Part shown: one piece after another, positions 35,291 through 49,560 of the stretch
Layout of the letters: each line of letters begins with the position of its first letter
How positions within the stretch are numbered: position 1 is the stretch's first letter
Assembly: GCA_964059195.1 (NCBI GenBank)
Contig: CAXKWD010000005.1
Span: forward strand, 145,722,265-145,786,264
Direction: 5' to 3'
Length of the DNA: 64,000 nucleotides
Origin: Ectobius pallidus
Taxonomy: Eukaryota; Arthropoda; Insecta; Blattodea; Ectobiidae
Program-made: the position numbers and the translations under genes
Notes under the pieces: model-generated
What the model saw: the letters and a program-made list of their open reading frames with translations, nothing else
The model's database searches: none
Told to the model about the DNA's origin: nothing

Positions 35291-36751
35291 AGGCGGTTTC
35301 CTTTTGTGATTAGGAAAAGTTTGCCGACAGCTCAATCCATGCTCTTTATTTTTACCGCACCAATCAGCAATTTATCTCAGCCAATCAAAATCTAAGAATG
35401 TCCTGTGACGACTGTGACAGGTACTCCGCGTGGAGCGAAACGCTTGGTTGCAAGATCTGGTTACAGGAAACGTTAATACGTGTGAATTGATCAAAGCGGA
35501 GGTCAGTGATACCAATGAGAGATTATTGCATCGTTGCTTTTGTTATGGAAAGAAAAAGAAAAGAAAAAAAGATTTGGTCAAATCACTTAACATAAAGAAA
35601 CACCGACTTTATGGTTTATTGCTTTGAAGCCGCCTGGATATACAATGAAAAACTCTACTGTACTAAAATATAATTCAGTGATTTAAGCGGCACAAATATG
35701 TATTTATATGCACAATAAAATTCACTCTGGTAATTAAAGAATTTTAATCATACAAATAATTTATCAGCATATGAACATTAATTATTTTAATGTAAGTTAT
35801 GCAAATGCATGAACGTCGTATCCTTTTAGAGAAAATATTAACCTATTGATTGAGTTAAATCTTTACTTAACTGCACAAATACTACCGTAGATTCAGTAGC
35901 CTAGAGCAAAGTATGTTCTACAGAATCCAATTAAATTGGAAAAACAAAGGATATAAATTAAATTACATTATTGAATTACCTTTCACATTAATCGACACTT
36001 TTTCCTCAACATTTTTTTTACAAATCAATTTTAAAATCGAACGGAACTGTAGCCGCCACATGTAATAAATAAATTAACACAAAAACTGAATGCCCGTTGA
36101 CGTGCGGATTACTTTCAGTTATAATGTTATTTCCTGATTGAACTGGGAGGCAGTATTTTTATCTTTCTGTGTGATTCCAATTAATGATTTGGACTCTGTG
36201 GGGTTCCGGTTAGTTTGGTCGCGTTATCTGCCATATCGCAATATCCGCATGAGCGCTCTGCGTTGACAAGTTAGCCAGCTCATAATGCCTCATTGAATTA
36301 ATAATAAAGTAGGCTTTACCACAATATAATGAATTTCTGTCATAGGTAACATAACGGAAGGTCCGTTATATTTATTGTGAATATTTAGCCTATGCTTGCA
36401 GAATTTAGCACGTGTCGAATAATAATAAAACCACAAAAGTTAAGAGAAAATTTGGCTATTTATGTCATTTTAAGAGAACAATGGCGAGACAATCATATAA
36501 TTATCGCGATGGTAGCGCTGCGTATGGTTATTACTAAGGCAAGGCAATTGATGATTTTGCATCTTTTTTTAGGCCTATATGAAGGTTAAAAGATAGCTGG
36601 AATATGCGTATCATGAAATAATTTATTAAATAATGGCAAATTGTTTTTGCATTCTTTTGCTTTATTTTGTATTTTTCGTCATTTTCAAGAGATAGGTTTC
36701 TTTCCGGAAATTGTTGGTCATTTTCGGCAAATTTAGGTCATTTCCGGTATT

Positions 36752-36790
36752 TTTGTTTGTTTGTTTGTTTGTTTGTTTGTTTTTTTTTTT
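36752..36790. repeat. (GTTT)n microsatellite and T run
   Basis: Seven or so GTTT units followed by a T run. Confidence 0.9.
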
Positions 36791-38694
36791 TGGCATTTTA
36801 GGTCATGTTTCAGTGGAGATAGAGAGGTGCTTCTTCATGTATAAATTGTTACTTTCAGATAACAGACAATCGTTTTTATTTGAGAATCTCCGCAAAGTGT
36901 TCATAGTTCGTTTTTATTCAGGTTTATTGTAAACGCCATAGCAGTTTTTCTGGTAGCAATAAAGAATTTTTTTTCTTTCTTCTTAAATGGCACATATTTT
37001 TGCTAGGGGTAATTTGATGACCTGCCAGTTCAGAAAGATCTTTTTTCGCTAAAGGTATCCAAGTAGTAGGTTATAAATATACTTACTTCTTTACTGACAA
37101 GATAAATGTGTTTTATATTGTAAATTCATATATATCACACTGTCATCCATTAAATTGCTTTTAGCAATTCATTACTTTAAAAATACTAATTATAAGTAAT
37201 AATGGAAAATTGATTGGTCTTTTTCAATAAAAAGTAATTTTTCACTATTTTTAGGTTATACTTATAAATGCATTTCTTATTTTGAATATTTTCACTATTT
37301 TACGGTCATTAAATGCGTTGCCCTAGTTATTCCTAACATTTTTCGTCAGCTAGTTTATATGAAGCAACTGCACGTCATCGCGAAGAAATGAAACATAATA
37401 GAGATGTGAAACACGAATGTGATAAAAATAAAATAAACAATTATTACGATAGACACTTGCGATTGGTTGAAAATCCCCATAGGCCTATTCCTATATTGGG
37501 ATTGGTCATTCATTCAAGAGCTGAAAGTCATTTTAATATACTAAATGAAAATAACATGAAATAGGTTACTCCTTAACTTAGCTTCCAAGTGCTTTAGAAT
37601 GAATTACAATAGTTTAGGACCTTACTGGAATAAGGAGCCATAAGTCGTATTGCCTTAACGAGATATTTGCTATCAAATATTTAATAAAAGTTTTAACAGT
37701 TAAAGTATTGTTTAATATATATGTAAGGTGGATTTTTCAAATTATGGAAGATTTTAAAACAAATATTACTATATTAAATGCAATATTACTATCACCTTCA
37801 GAATGCAAGTATTGTATTAAATCTCCGCATGGGCCACTCTTACATCAGTCACTTAGTGTATTTTAGTATTCAAAGATAAAATTGGAACAGCAATTTTAAA
37901 TTATTAGTAATCTCTTCTAAATTCTTCCAACCGTGAAAAAGGGTTATCAGCGTGTGCAGATTTTGCAAATTTTCACACATGACACACACATTGTTAAAGT
38001 CGAAGCGTACAATTATTATGTAAAACATAACGAACAGGCATAATAAAAGCAAATACTATAACAAACCCATCTGTATGTGTTTACCCAGTGCAACAAATTC
38101 ATTGTTTACTTATCAATACATAATTCGAGTAGTTACACAGCTGGATAAGCCTTCGCCACAACGGATGCACAATAGTGTAGTATCGAAATAATGAGCACTG
38201 GATGGTAATAGATACGGACCTTCTATTGTAGTTCTACACAGTCCCGGACCTATTGTCCTCGTTAGGGAAACAAATCGGAAATGTTAAGACCCAGCAGACA
38301 ATACTCTCCATTCGTATATGCAGAAAATTGTATCAAATGGACTGTGTTCCCAGTTATTCTTATTAGTGAAACAACGAATTGGCTTCGTAATAGAATGAAC
38401 ATTTTGCCGAAAGAGACGATTCTGACTAGAATGTAGGTTGGGAAGCTGATACCAAACATGATAAGATTTACGATAAATAAAGTTGGTAGTTAAAGTATTT
38501 GAAGCAATATAAAGGAGATAGCTTATTGATTTAAAAGGAACTTTCCTAAACATGTGAGTAGGCTACTTTGTTTGACTTAAGTTTTGAAGCAAAATGTAGT
38601 CCCTTTCAATATGTCTCGGGGCCATTAGAGTTTCTTGAGGTTAAAGGATCTTGGATTTTGAAACATTCGAATATTAAGGCGATAAGGTTGTCAG

Positions 38695-39110
38695 CCGTAC
38701 TCACCGACTTAATTTACGACCCCTCTCCACAAATTGGTACTACTGTAGTAAGAGAAGCATTCACTCTCCTCACCCCGCGGGCCTGGGTTCGATTCCCGGT
38801 CTCACATACGAGACGAATATAAGGAAAAATTAGGCCCTTGTGGTTTTATCAGTCCTTTATTATCACCTTCATTCCATTTTTGCTTTGTTCAGAATGAGTC
38901 TGTGTGCGACTGGTGTGTCTCGTTCCGTGTTTCGGGTTGTCTCGGAAGTGGCCCGGCGTTGTGATCATTCATCCACGGAGGCCCCGCATATACTTGTCTC
39001 GTCAAGGAAACTGCTGCCCCAACAGGCCGAGGTTCTTAAGGCCTGGGTGGCGTGGGCAGTATAAACGTTCCTAGCGGGGAAGGTAAAATTGACAGAAAGA
39101 GATAAATAAA
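38695..39110 (+). mobile_element. tRNA-derived SINE, family C
   Basis: The head contains GTACTCACCGACTTAATTTA and, near 38786, the B box GGGTTCGATTCCCGG. A GC-richer body follows with GTGTCTCGTTCCGTGTTTCG and GGCCTGGGTGGCGTGGGC, ending in a purine-rich tail (GGGAAGGTAAAATTGACAG). Only this copy was noticed in the window. It is not a tRNA gene, because the region before the B box does not fold as one. Confidence 0.6.
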
Positions 39111-39599
39111 ATAGAAAGATGGAGCTGGTGTAATTAGTAAGTATAACTGGATCAGATTTGCTTCGATGGAAATCAGGATGTTACGAATTAATTATGGCCT
39201 AAATAGGTGACCGGAACTAGAATATGAATGAAAATTTAACGTATGTTTTTTTATATACCAGTAATATTTTTACTGAAAATACTTTTACAGTACATGTACA
39301 CTTGCTTAAATACGCCTACACCCCTGCACATAATATACCTGCACACACTATTATACTGTATTGAGTGCTGAAGAGACTGAAAGCACATTTCAACCCACGC
39401 TTTCATTCAGAATGAAGTTTGTTATTTATAGAAGGCTATGATAACAACAGTGTGAAATTGTGCCTTCACGTAACAGCTGGCACCTGTTTCAACATTTCCA
39501 TTAAAAGCATTTGTAGTTGAACAATTAGCCAGTCTACTTTTTCAAAGATCTTAGATCAACATAAAAATTAATTAATGTTTGCTTTTTAATATGACTTTC

Positions 39600-40010
39600 T
39601 ATAGCTGTACCATCGGCACTGTAGGTAGAGTACCGGTACCTATTGTGTTAGATCCTGAAATTTGTTATCGATTTTAAAGCATTGAGGCTTCATAAACACA
39701 AAAACCAATTTTCGCAAACCTGTCTGCGTGTGTGTTGCCGATCAGCTAAAATAAAAAACAAAAGGGATAAATACGATTCTTTTTGAGGGGGGTTTCCGAT
39801 TACTTTTATTACTTTCACTATCACTTTCTTTGGAGAACATTTCGTTTGTTGTTGCTATTTTCTCGAACGATTCTAACGGTAATCGATTAAATTTTATAAA
39901 TAAGCTGAACTTATTAAGAGCTGAAATCTTTCTCTTAATTATTTTTTTCGTATACTTTATCTGAGGGTTGTGCAAGCTATTCATTTTTTGAACAGACTAA
40001 GATATTCAAG
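39600..40010 (+). mobile_element. Diverged copy of the 9651-10668 repeat family
   Basis: GCTGTACCATCGGCACTGTAGG, shortened here, then ACACAAAAACCAATTTTCGC, TGCTATTTTCTCGAACG and TCTGAGGGTTG align in order with the family at 9651. Several internal deletions are likely. Confidence 0.5.
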
Positions 40011-40914
40011 CCTCTCCCTGGAATTAATGTGACTTTAACGGTTTTAGAAACAGAAGGGCACCCCTTCAGTGCAACCCTTTACTTTGGGAAGAAGTAGGAA
40101 GAGTAGAAGAAGTTATGCGAGTTCTTCAAATCAAGTTTTTATGAACTTTTCTTTTTAAAAAATGTTTCTTTAAAATTCAAAGCTTGACCTTTTGTTTAGT
40201 ACCTCACCAACAAGATGTAAGAAATCTATCACAATGCTTTATTTCGATAACATACATCATCCATGTTCTTATAACTTTAGCTTCTTTGATGAGAAATATT
40301 TATTCATTGAACACATTGATTGGGTATTATAAGCTGCATTATGAACAAAAATAATGTACAGCGTGTGTGATTCATTATAGATTTGATACAATAATAAATA
40401 CAGTATTAACAACACTAAATTTTATTACTGGTTCCTAAAAGTTTACTAAAAAATAAAAGTGTTGATCTTAATTTAAATGTTGGTAATGACCACACGCACT
40501 GCCACCATCGCGTCATATCTAGTGTTTCGGCATGGGATATATTGCTTAAAATGACAAAAATAGCGAAGTGTTTTTATTATTCTGCAAATGCAAGTTTCCA
40601 CTTAATGGTCACAGTAAAATATAACTCTACGTGCGGATTCTCTCAAGATAAATTCGCTAGCAAACGAATACTCGTGATACTTATGATAAATGCCATTCCA
40701 AAGTTGAGTTAAAATATGGAAAGAGAAATATTGTTCTTTAGAGACTTCTTTTGAGGTCAAGAGGCACTCCATTTGTTAGACGTTTAAAAGTTCTGTAACT
40801 TTTGCCTTAGAAGGTTCGGACTTAGTTGCAATCTGTGAAAGCGTTCCTACCGATTCTTTTAGAATTATTAAACGTTAATATTTCCTCTCCCTCTTGAAAT
40901 TACTTTATTCAATT

Positions 40915-40934
40915 ATTTGTACAGCTGTACAAAT
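40915..40934. repeat. 20-bp perfect palindrome
   Basis: ATTTGTACAGCTGTACAAAT equals its own reverse complement. It has no visible partner or context, so I make no functional claim. Confidence 0.9.
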
Positions 40935-42101
40935 ATTTGTGCAACTTCAATAAAGTTGTTTGTTCTAATCATCCACTTATCTAAATATCATCTCACTCTA
41001 CTCAAACCCAGTAGTGTTGAGATAAAATAACAATTATTAACAGAATTAAACACCTTAGTAATAATTAAAAACTGTTTATTCTTACTTATTTTAATTATAA
41101 ATAACAGAAAACCTACATTAAGAAGCCGAAGGAAGTTTACAGTGTCAGACATGTAAAGTCATGTAGGAATCTTTTGAAATTTCGAACTTATTTTACAAGG
41201 ATGTTTGTATACACAAATTGAAATCACTGTTATAAAGTATCACTGTTATAAAGTATAAAAAAATAGAAAGCTAAGCATTCAAGGATTCTGCAAATAACTT
41301 GGTAATTAATTTTCAACGACGATGTATTCCTACTGGGTCTGATGTCATGTGAGAGGCTATTCTATTCGATAATGGGGTTGTCTCCACAACAGATTGTCTA
41401 CACCAGTTATAAATGAAGGACTCTGTAGGACATATATTTTCTTTTCGCATTTATAGGAAATAATACCTCATTGATCGTTCTGCCATTATTTCCACCAGCA
41501 CTCGACACAACTGCAAACTCCATTGTGAGCTGTATTTGTAAAAGAAGCATACAGAAAACGAGGGAATCGCGTGATAGAGAACAAAAGAAGCTCGAATGAA
41601 AGAAATTGTCCAAGTCTTTACAACTTTTTATCTTTGGGTCCAAATCATTTATTGTATTCGTTCTCTCATTTCCCAAAGAATTATTTATTTATTGGTGTAT
41701 TTGTACAGTTCTAATGAGAGATATTTTAATACATGCAGTAGCTTAAATTGCCGTTATAGTACCGTTAAAATTATGGACCAAATTTATACCATAGAACAAT
41801 GAAATTTCCAACGCGATTCCCATCTGATTTCGAAGGTTCGGTAGGAAATAGATCTACTGGATAAGCGAAGGGAAAATATATGCCTAGGTGCATACTTAAT
41901 ACCATAAAATGCTCTCATATTTACAACTACATCCTTAACAAAAATATCCCACGTTCATTCATCAATGACAGAAAAACTTAATCTTTCTCCATTATTTGCT
42001 ATGAAAGAAAAAATACGTTATCTCATTCGGGAAGGAAAAAATCACCATGTGTTAAGAAGTTTTGCGAATGGAATATTCGAAATCTATGTATCAGCACTCC
42101 A

Positions 42102-42296
42102 TTGTTCTTCTGGTAGCACTATGGCTCTGGGGTCGACTCAGCCTCTAACAGAAATGAATACCAGGAGCAATCCTGGGGTAAGGGCGGCCGATGCAAAAGT
42201 CTGAAAACCTTATCAACTTCAAGAGCCGAATGTCTAAAATCTTGGAGCCTCAAACTCCTGGAACCCTCTGGGCTTCCATTGCCTGTATAAGGAACC
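42102..42296 (+). mobile_element. SINE family A, 5'-truncated copy
   Basis: The body segment matches 29584-29786 (GGGGTCGACTCAGCCTCTAA, ATACCAGGAGCA, CCTGGAACCCTCTGGG). The tRNA-like head is absent. Confidence 0.85.
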
Positions 42297-45200
42297 TTCT
42301 GAATTTTCTTAATGATTTAAGCACATTTTAATTTTTAGTAATTTTAATGAAATATGACGCTAGTAGTGAATCAGTTTTATTTTACATAAATTTGTCTGTA
42401 AAGGAAAATGCTCTGATGATAGTTCCTAGCAACCGAAAGTCCCAGACAAAACAAAAGTAGTTGAAATGAAGTTATTTTCTACAATAATTATTTTATAGGT
42501 CGATCTCAACGGTATAACCCAACATGATTTAAAACACTCTTGTGTTTGCAATCTGATAGACATCAAAACTATAGTTATGATTAAGAACAAGCTTTAATGA
42601 CAGTATCATAAGAGATTGTGGTAATCTGTTTGGGCAGAAGTTACGTAAGAATGTGAAGAGTTAGAAATAAAGCAAGATAGAAAACTCAGCCCCTTCTTCA
42701 ACATGATACTGGAACATGATACTGGAACACGCTCAGATATCAATTTAGTGGGAGTTATATAATAACCTAACAAGAGGAATAAGGTAAGCCACGGCTGGGA
42801 CTTCACCGGGATGAATAAAGAATGCTTGAACGGAGTTAAGATCACTGGAAATAAAATTTTAATGTTGGGTTCCTTCTTGCCGTTTTTATTGCGAAAGCTT
42901 CTTCGTTACAAAAATACTTCCACGTACGTGAACATTTATAAGCCTAGAGCTCAATTTGATTGCCATTTGATGCCACAGTGTGGCATTTCTATTGCACGCT
43001 TTTTACGTTTTTTATTTAAATAAAAAATATTTGCGAAATTTTTGAATTTCTTACTTCAGTCTTTTTTCACTTAAATATTCTGAATCCATTGAAACAAAAC
43101 AAATATTCATACCAGAACCTCCTATCTGTAATGTTGAAAATTGACTCCAATTTTAATAATAGTAATATGATCATGATAACTTAATAATTATGATAATAAT
43201 AACTTAATTTTTTGGTAGTACATTCAAACGAAATTGTACTATAGAATAAAAATTTACAATTTAATAAAATCAATCACTTTAGTTTAATACGCGTAGTTAT
43301 AATAATAAATTGAATAATTCCCTCGAATAAGGATGCGATTAACAATATCAAAACTAGGAATACACTTTTCTCTGACACTTTAGTGAAAAAAATACCTTTT
43401 TACATTTCTGTCTTCGAAACAGTTTTACGATCAGCCATGTAGATATAAACAATTTTAATCAAACATCATTATTCCACGAAAATCACCTTCCATAAAATGA
43501 TGGTTACACCCTTTCTCGAAGTATAAACCGTATTTAATTATTATGCTAGTAGACGCCAAATGAGCAGGTTAGCGTTTACGAGTCATTTTAAAAAAGTAGA
43601 AAGTATGAAAGAAACAAGAAAATATACTTTCTTAAAGTTACACATTTTAAAAATATTATTTGGCAAACTGTATAAAATATTTGAATGAATAAAAAGGAAA
43701 TTAATGAAATCATTATAAATGAAATTTTAATAATATATTTACGCTGATCAATATTTTTTCGTTTCAAGTTGTTAGGGTACCTTTTAATGACAGGTGTGTA
43801 TAGTGCTGACCGTTTATATTTTATGTTATACTGTTATGAATAATTAGATTTTGACGGCTATCTTATCGGTAAGAAGTCCTTTTTTCACAGAACAGGCAAT
43901 AATGTTAATTATTTTTAATAAAATCTAACAACTTAAAAGATGCAGTAAAAACGTGATTAATGTGCACTTGGTATGACTTTATATTTTTATTTTCTTAAAA
44001 CTTTGATAATTTTATTATTTAAATTTTCTTTTAAATTTTTCTTTTCTTTGAGATTAAGAGTATTTTATCAGAAATACTGCAGATATATATATAAGTTATT
44101 ACCAATAGTTAATTGTTATATTAAAAATACAATTCATTACAATACGTTTTAAAGTGATGTTGCACAGTCCTTTTTTAATTTACTTTTAATCTGTTTTTCT
44201 AGAGTTTTTATAATCTGGTTTTATTTGCTTCACCAGTTATGGCTTTTACAAAAATTTCGGCAAACCATTGTTTCGAATTTCAATTAAAACACATTTTTAT
44301 ATTTACTCGGAAAATTATGGATGTGAAGAAAACAGTTATAGTGATAACAGAGAAGCAAGACTTGGATAAAGGGAACGATAAAAGAATGCCACATGAAGGG
44401 ATTCTTAAGAAAGTTATAACTTAGGAACGAAAATGAAAAATAAATAATTAAGACCTAAAGGATCTGGGTTGATGGTGTAAGTCAGAGCATGATAAATCTG
44501 AGTTTCAAAGATTAGGCCTAAGGTGCAGAACTATGAACTTTGAACGAGGGCAAAGAAGAAGCAAATATGCATAACATAGGGCGAAGAAAAATCTTTGTGT
44601 TGAAAAATATTCCTATTAAAAAAAAACTTAAATAACTGCCGGGAAGTAGTATCCCGCAAATTTCCTCCAAACGCCTACAAGAATCATCTAGTAGGCTTCC
44701 TATACTTCGAAGTCTCCTATCCACTCCTTAAGAAGATCATAATGATTGTCTAAACCATCAATTATGTATGAAAAACATATATTTTACAGTTTTCATATCG
44801 CACTATTTTACCAATGTTGAACTCACAGATTTTAATTACTCTAATATTTGGTGTGCTGAGAATCTGCTATTTATAACATTAACTGTCTTTAAAATTACTT
44901 CTACTTCAAACCATCTACCATCATGTTGTTATCTGAATAATGTAATAATTTTAAAATGTTACATATTCCTTTTTATGCAAACATAAAACAAATTATCTAA
45001 ATATAATGAGTTATTATTGGTATTTTACTAATTTATTGCTTTGTTTATTAATTTTACTTTGTTAATATCTACAGTATTTATTATTTCAAAATCTGTTATT
45101 TTCCAACACAATGTAGCGTTAATTTATTAGTTTTATATTTATATCATTTTGTTAATGTTTTCATTTGTTTTCTTTTTACAACACACTATCCTGTATATTT

Positions 45201-46564
45201 TGCAAATAAATTACTACTGATATTTTATTTTTATTTTATTTTCAAAACTCTCCCCCATTGGAGGTAGCCTCTGTGGGCTCAATATACTGACTCAATATAA
45301 ACTTTTAAATCATAAACATCAAAAAAATGATTCATATAAAGTAATACAATCAAATTACATGAGTGGATAAAATATGGCATGGTTTCTTCAAAACAATTAT
45401 TATGTCATCCCTAAGACTAGCTGGAAGGCAATACTTCTTCCTGAAATTCTCAAAGAAGCGAGGGATGACTGCCCGTGCTCCAATAAGGAGACCCACTACT
45501 TCTATATTCTTAGATTATACTTCTCTTGGAAGTAACGTATCGTGGGTTAATATATACGTTTCTTTTCAGTCTCCACTTCCTGGGGTTGTTGGTGCCCTAG
45601 TTCCATTCGAATTATAGGGTATAGAATAATAGCGTCACTCGAGACTCTAGAGAGAGCTATAATGTCCACACGTCTGTTGAAGTCATCCTGAGGAGTGCAA
45701 TGAACTTCTTCATGAACTGTCCAGTCTTTTTAATTGAATTGAATTTATTTTTAAAATCCTACAAATTTTACTTTGCCTTGTGCGGCAACTCGCAAGTGTG
45801 AGAATTTGCTTATCTGCTCGACAAATAAATAAAAAAAATTGTTAACTTTAAATGAAGCACTAATTTCTCACTTAGTACATTTTGACAAGAATGCTGTTGT
45901 AGTCTGGATTATGCGCTGGAACTTAGGTCGCATGAGTGTATATGTTACGGCTATAGGAGTTATTAAGACAAGGCTTAATCTAGTTACAGAACTGTGCTAT
46001 GTAGTTATGCACCTTAACGTGATTAAGCAAGTTAGTAATGCTAACTGTGGTGAGAAATGAGGTACTGGCAACTATAACTTAATGGTACCGCTCCCAGCAA
46101 TGTGTTTATCCTCCCTTGTGGTATAAGCTGCAGAAACCTAGAGTTACATCTTTAACTTTACCCCTACGGGTCTCAAATATAATCAAACTACCGTATTTCA
46201 CTGTCTATTTAACTCATGAATTAGTGACCAATCTAGAGTAAGAATAATGCAGAATTTCAACCAATCGCAATTGTCTATCGTCATAGTTTTATCGTTTTAT
46301 TTTTATCATTTTCATTTTATTGCACCTACGTTCAATTATCTTTAATCTAAATTCTTAAACACTCAAAACTGAAAAATCTTTACACCTGCAGCATCTTTGA
46401 TTACAAACAATAAAATCAAGTATCCTGATATAACAAAATGCCAGATGGAATTAATATACCATATTTAAGAAACCATTGAGTTTTAGTCCACGGTTTCTTG
46501 AGAAAGTTTGATAAGCATATGTGGGATAAGTAGAGTATTAACAGAACGAATTTACAAGAAACTC

Positions 46565-46800
46565 CTCACTTAAACCATGGGTCTATTCCTTTATTTTTTC
46601 AAACATCTCAAGCCGTACAAATACTAAGTAAAAAATTATAGTCTATTTTGGAGGGGAAAGAGTTAAAAATTTTAACTTTTGGAATTTTCCCATCGGTTGT
46701 AGGCTAAAGCTGTAAGTCTGCAAAATTTCAAGTTTCTAGCTCATTTGGAAGAGAGTAAACATAATTTTAATAAGTGGATGATTATGCTATCGTAAATGTG
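46565..46800 (+). repeat. Dispersed repeat, copy 1 (about 235 bp)
   Basis: The text from GGGTCTATTCCTTTATTTTT to AATAAGTGGATGATTA is repeated at 49258-49490 with moderate divergence (GTTTCTAGCTCATTTGGAAG is identical in both). Copy 2 sits inside sequence of the 9651 family, so this is probably an internal part of that family. Confidence 0.75.
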
Positions 46801-47074
46801 AATGACGTCAGGGCTATCCAGCCAATTTTTCTTTACTTTTGGGAAAGTTAGAAACACCAAGTTCTTCACGCATAGCCTATTAGCTGTTGTATGTGCCGAC
46901 ATCCCTGCCGAATTTTACGATTCTATCTGTCCTAAAAGTGTGTAAAAAATCACATAATGTGAGGGAAGTATACAATATTTATTTAATATATAATATCTAA
47001 CTTATTCTAAGGTATAGCCTAACCTTTAGTGACATACAAAAAGTCATAGGACCAAATTTCTAGACCTCTCAAAA

Positions 47075-47078
<4 letters not shown>

Positions 47079-47105
<27 letters not shown>

Positions 47106-47116
47106 CCTCTCCCTCC

Positions 47117-47174
<58 letters not shown>
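47079..47174. repeat. (CT)n microsatellite, about 95 bp
   Basis: Near-pure CT array with a few CCCT and CCT interruptions. Confidence 0.95.
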
Positions 47175-47179
<5 letters not shown>

Positions 47180-47457
47180 CTATTACTGCTGGTACAATTG
47201 TTTTTTTGATACGACTCACCGTTTAGCTACTATAACCCTTCAAGAAAGTCTACGCAGATCATTTTGAATGGTTTTGGTTGGTAAAAATTAGAAAATCTGA
47301 TCGTTCAGTGAGTCAGTTAGCCACGCGGCTTTGTAATAAAGTGACAGGTAGACAGACGGACAGACTTTTTCCTTCTTAGAAACCATCATTCTGGTACTTA
47401 ATAAACACAGGATTAATAACACTATCTATTATTTTAACAATGTGATTAATCTAAGCA

Positions 47458-47577
47458 TGTGGACATGATGAACAAACTGTCGAACGTCTTGTTTTAGACT
47501 GCCCATTTCATGGTTACAAGCGGCACATGCTAAAGAAACATTTAACTAAGTGTAATAAGGTTTTGGGTTATCAATGA
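47458..47577 (+). pseudogene. LINE ORF2 C-terminal fragment
   Basis: The plus-strand frame reads CGHDEQTVERLVLDC followed by PFHGYKRHML and ends at TGA (47575-47577). This is the Cys/His segment found after the reverse transcriptase domain of many LINEs. Nothing of the reverse transcriptase remains upstream, where the sequence runs into unrelated DNA. The frame is too short for an ORF search. Confidence 0.65.
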
Positions 47578-48163
47578 TTGACTTTTTAAAAAAACCAATA
47601 CTGTTTCACAGAATTCAAAATATTTGTCAACAAAGTTTTTAAAATGCTGTGATTAATTCTCACAACATTCTATGAACTTTTTAAATGTAACTTTAAATGT
47701 TTTGTGTTTATGTTCACCTTCGTTTATTGTTTATTGCTACATTTTGAAATGTTCTGTGTGTCATAATTATAACATACTTATGCTGTAACTATAGCTCTAG
47801 CATACCAAGGTAAAATAGGGGTCTCGTACTTGGAGATTTAATAATAATCTAAGCAACTAATGAAAAGAAAAACATAAAATTGAACGTCGCGCAACTATCG
47901 ACGATGTCTCGACTAACGAGTTTCTGAAAAGCATGTTGCAGGTAAAGCATGAAATTGGGCCCGTGTAGCCTACAGGCCTATAGTAATGTTCATAAAATGC
48001 CTTCCCTAATATTGTAGAGTCAGGAGCGGGGCCGACGTCAATCTACGTGCCACATCCCGAGAAGGTACCTAACCCAAATTTGTTTTTCTACGATATTTCG
48101 TTCTCGAGCTTTCTCTTGCGATTCTCTCATACTTTTAATACTACTTTACATAAAGAAAATATT

Positions 48164-49179
48164 AAGTGCCAGTATGGTACTTTATGAGATTGTGTGTGGG
48201 GACGAAAAATGTCTGTCCGTCTGTCTGTCTGTCCGTGCGTCTGTACGCACCATAACTCAAGTACGCTTTTTCGGATTTTCATGAAACTTGGTATAAACAT
48301 TCATAATGTCGATGGGAAGAACCCTATTGTTATTTAACCAAATCGGTTCACCGGTACCGGAGTAATGCCCAATTTAGTGCCTATTTTAATAGTATTATAT
48401 TAGAAAGGCACCATAACTGAAATACGCTGTATCGGATTTTCATGAAACTTCGTATACGCATTTATGACGTCCAAGAGAAGTATCCTATTGAATTTGAACC
48501 TAATCTGTTGACCGGTACCGAAGTAAAACCCAATTTAGTGTCTATTTTAAAGACGCGGTAACTCAAACATGCTTTACCGGATTTCCATGAAACTTGGTGT
48601 TCACATTTATAATGTCCATGGGAACATGTCTATTGATATTGGATAAAATCGGTTGAACGGTTTCGGAGTAATTACCAATTTAGTGCCGATTTTATGTAAA
48701 TATACATATTCGAAAGAATTTATGAAAGTCAAATCAGTTATCATGACAACATAGTCAATTGTTTTACTGTGATCTTATAAGGATTTGGAGATTAAAATGC
48801 AGTTGGCTATGACAAATAACATTGTTGCTTTACATACGCTTATCCAACTAGACTGTTAATCTGACCCTGGTGGACAAGATGGTAACGTCTTGGACTCACA
48901 TTCTGCAGTTCAATGGTTCAAATCCCGAGCCGACAAATTTGACTTTTTTATTTTTATGTGAGTGTGCGATTGTCAAGATATCACAAATCTGTACAGTACA
49001 GCTGATGCTGGACGATTTTAATCTGATTTAAAAAAAAAAAAAAACTAGACCTTTGTTCTTCCGTAAGCCCTGCTTAATGAATAAATCTGGAGCTTAACTT
49101 GGAAATCAATTAAACAAATACATATTGTGCATATCATAATTGCAATGATAACTGATTAAACAAAAACATACTGGCACTT
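48164..49179 (+). mobile_element. 1.0-kb repeat element, copy 2
   Basis: Same element as 16137-17149, same orientation, with about a dozen substitutions and small A-run length changes seen by eye. Inverted ends AAGTGCCAGTATG and CATACTGGCACTT are intact. It is recent compared with the split copy at 31195-33968. Confidence 0.85.
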
Positions 49180-49204
49180 TGTTACATCAGTTTACCTGAT
49201 TTTA

Positions 49205-49560
49205 TTATTATTCGCAATTTCCCCGAAAACGGCTCTAACGTTTTATTTAAATTTTGTAACTGGGTCTATTCCTTTATTTTTTCATACATCTCAAGCCGTA
49301 CAAATATGAAGTCAAAAAATTACAAAGTATATTTTGGAGGGGAAAAGTTAAAAATTTAAACTTTTGGAATTTTCCCATCGGTTGTAGATAAAAGCTATGT
49401 CTGCAAAATTTCAAGTTTCTAGCTCATTTGGAAGAGAATAAACATCATTGTTAATAAGTGGATGATAAGACTGTCGTAAATGTGAATGATGTCTCATTTT
49501 CCCGAAAAAACTCTCTGAAGGGTAGTTATAAACCAGTCAAAATTCGTAGAAAATCAACTA
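49205..49560 (+). mobile_element. Fragment of the 9651-10668 repeat family, with dispersed repeat copy 2
   Basis: CCCGAAAACGGCTCTAACG near 49222 and CTCTGAAGGGTAGTTATAA near 49512 match the family at 9651, and between them lies the 235-bp repeat also seen at 46565. It begins directly after the 1-kb element, which may have inserted into it. Confidence 0.55.

Noticed and set aside
47019..47219. Frame rich in Arg-Glu dipeptides
   Set aside because: Translation of the CT microsatellite.
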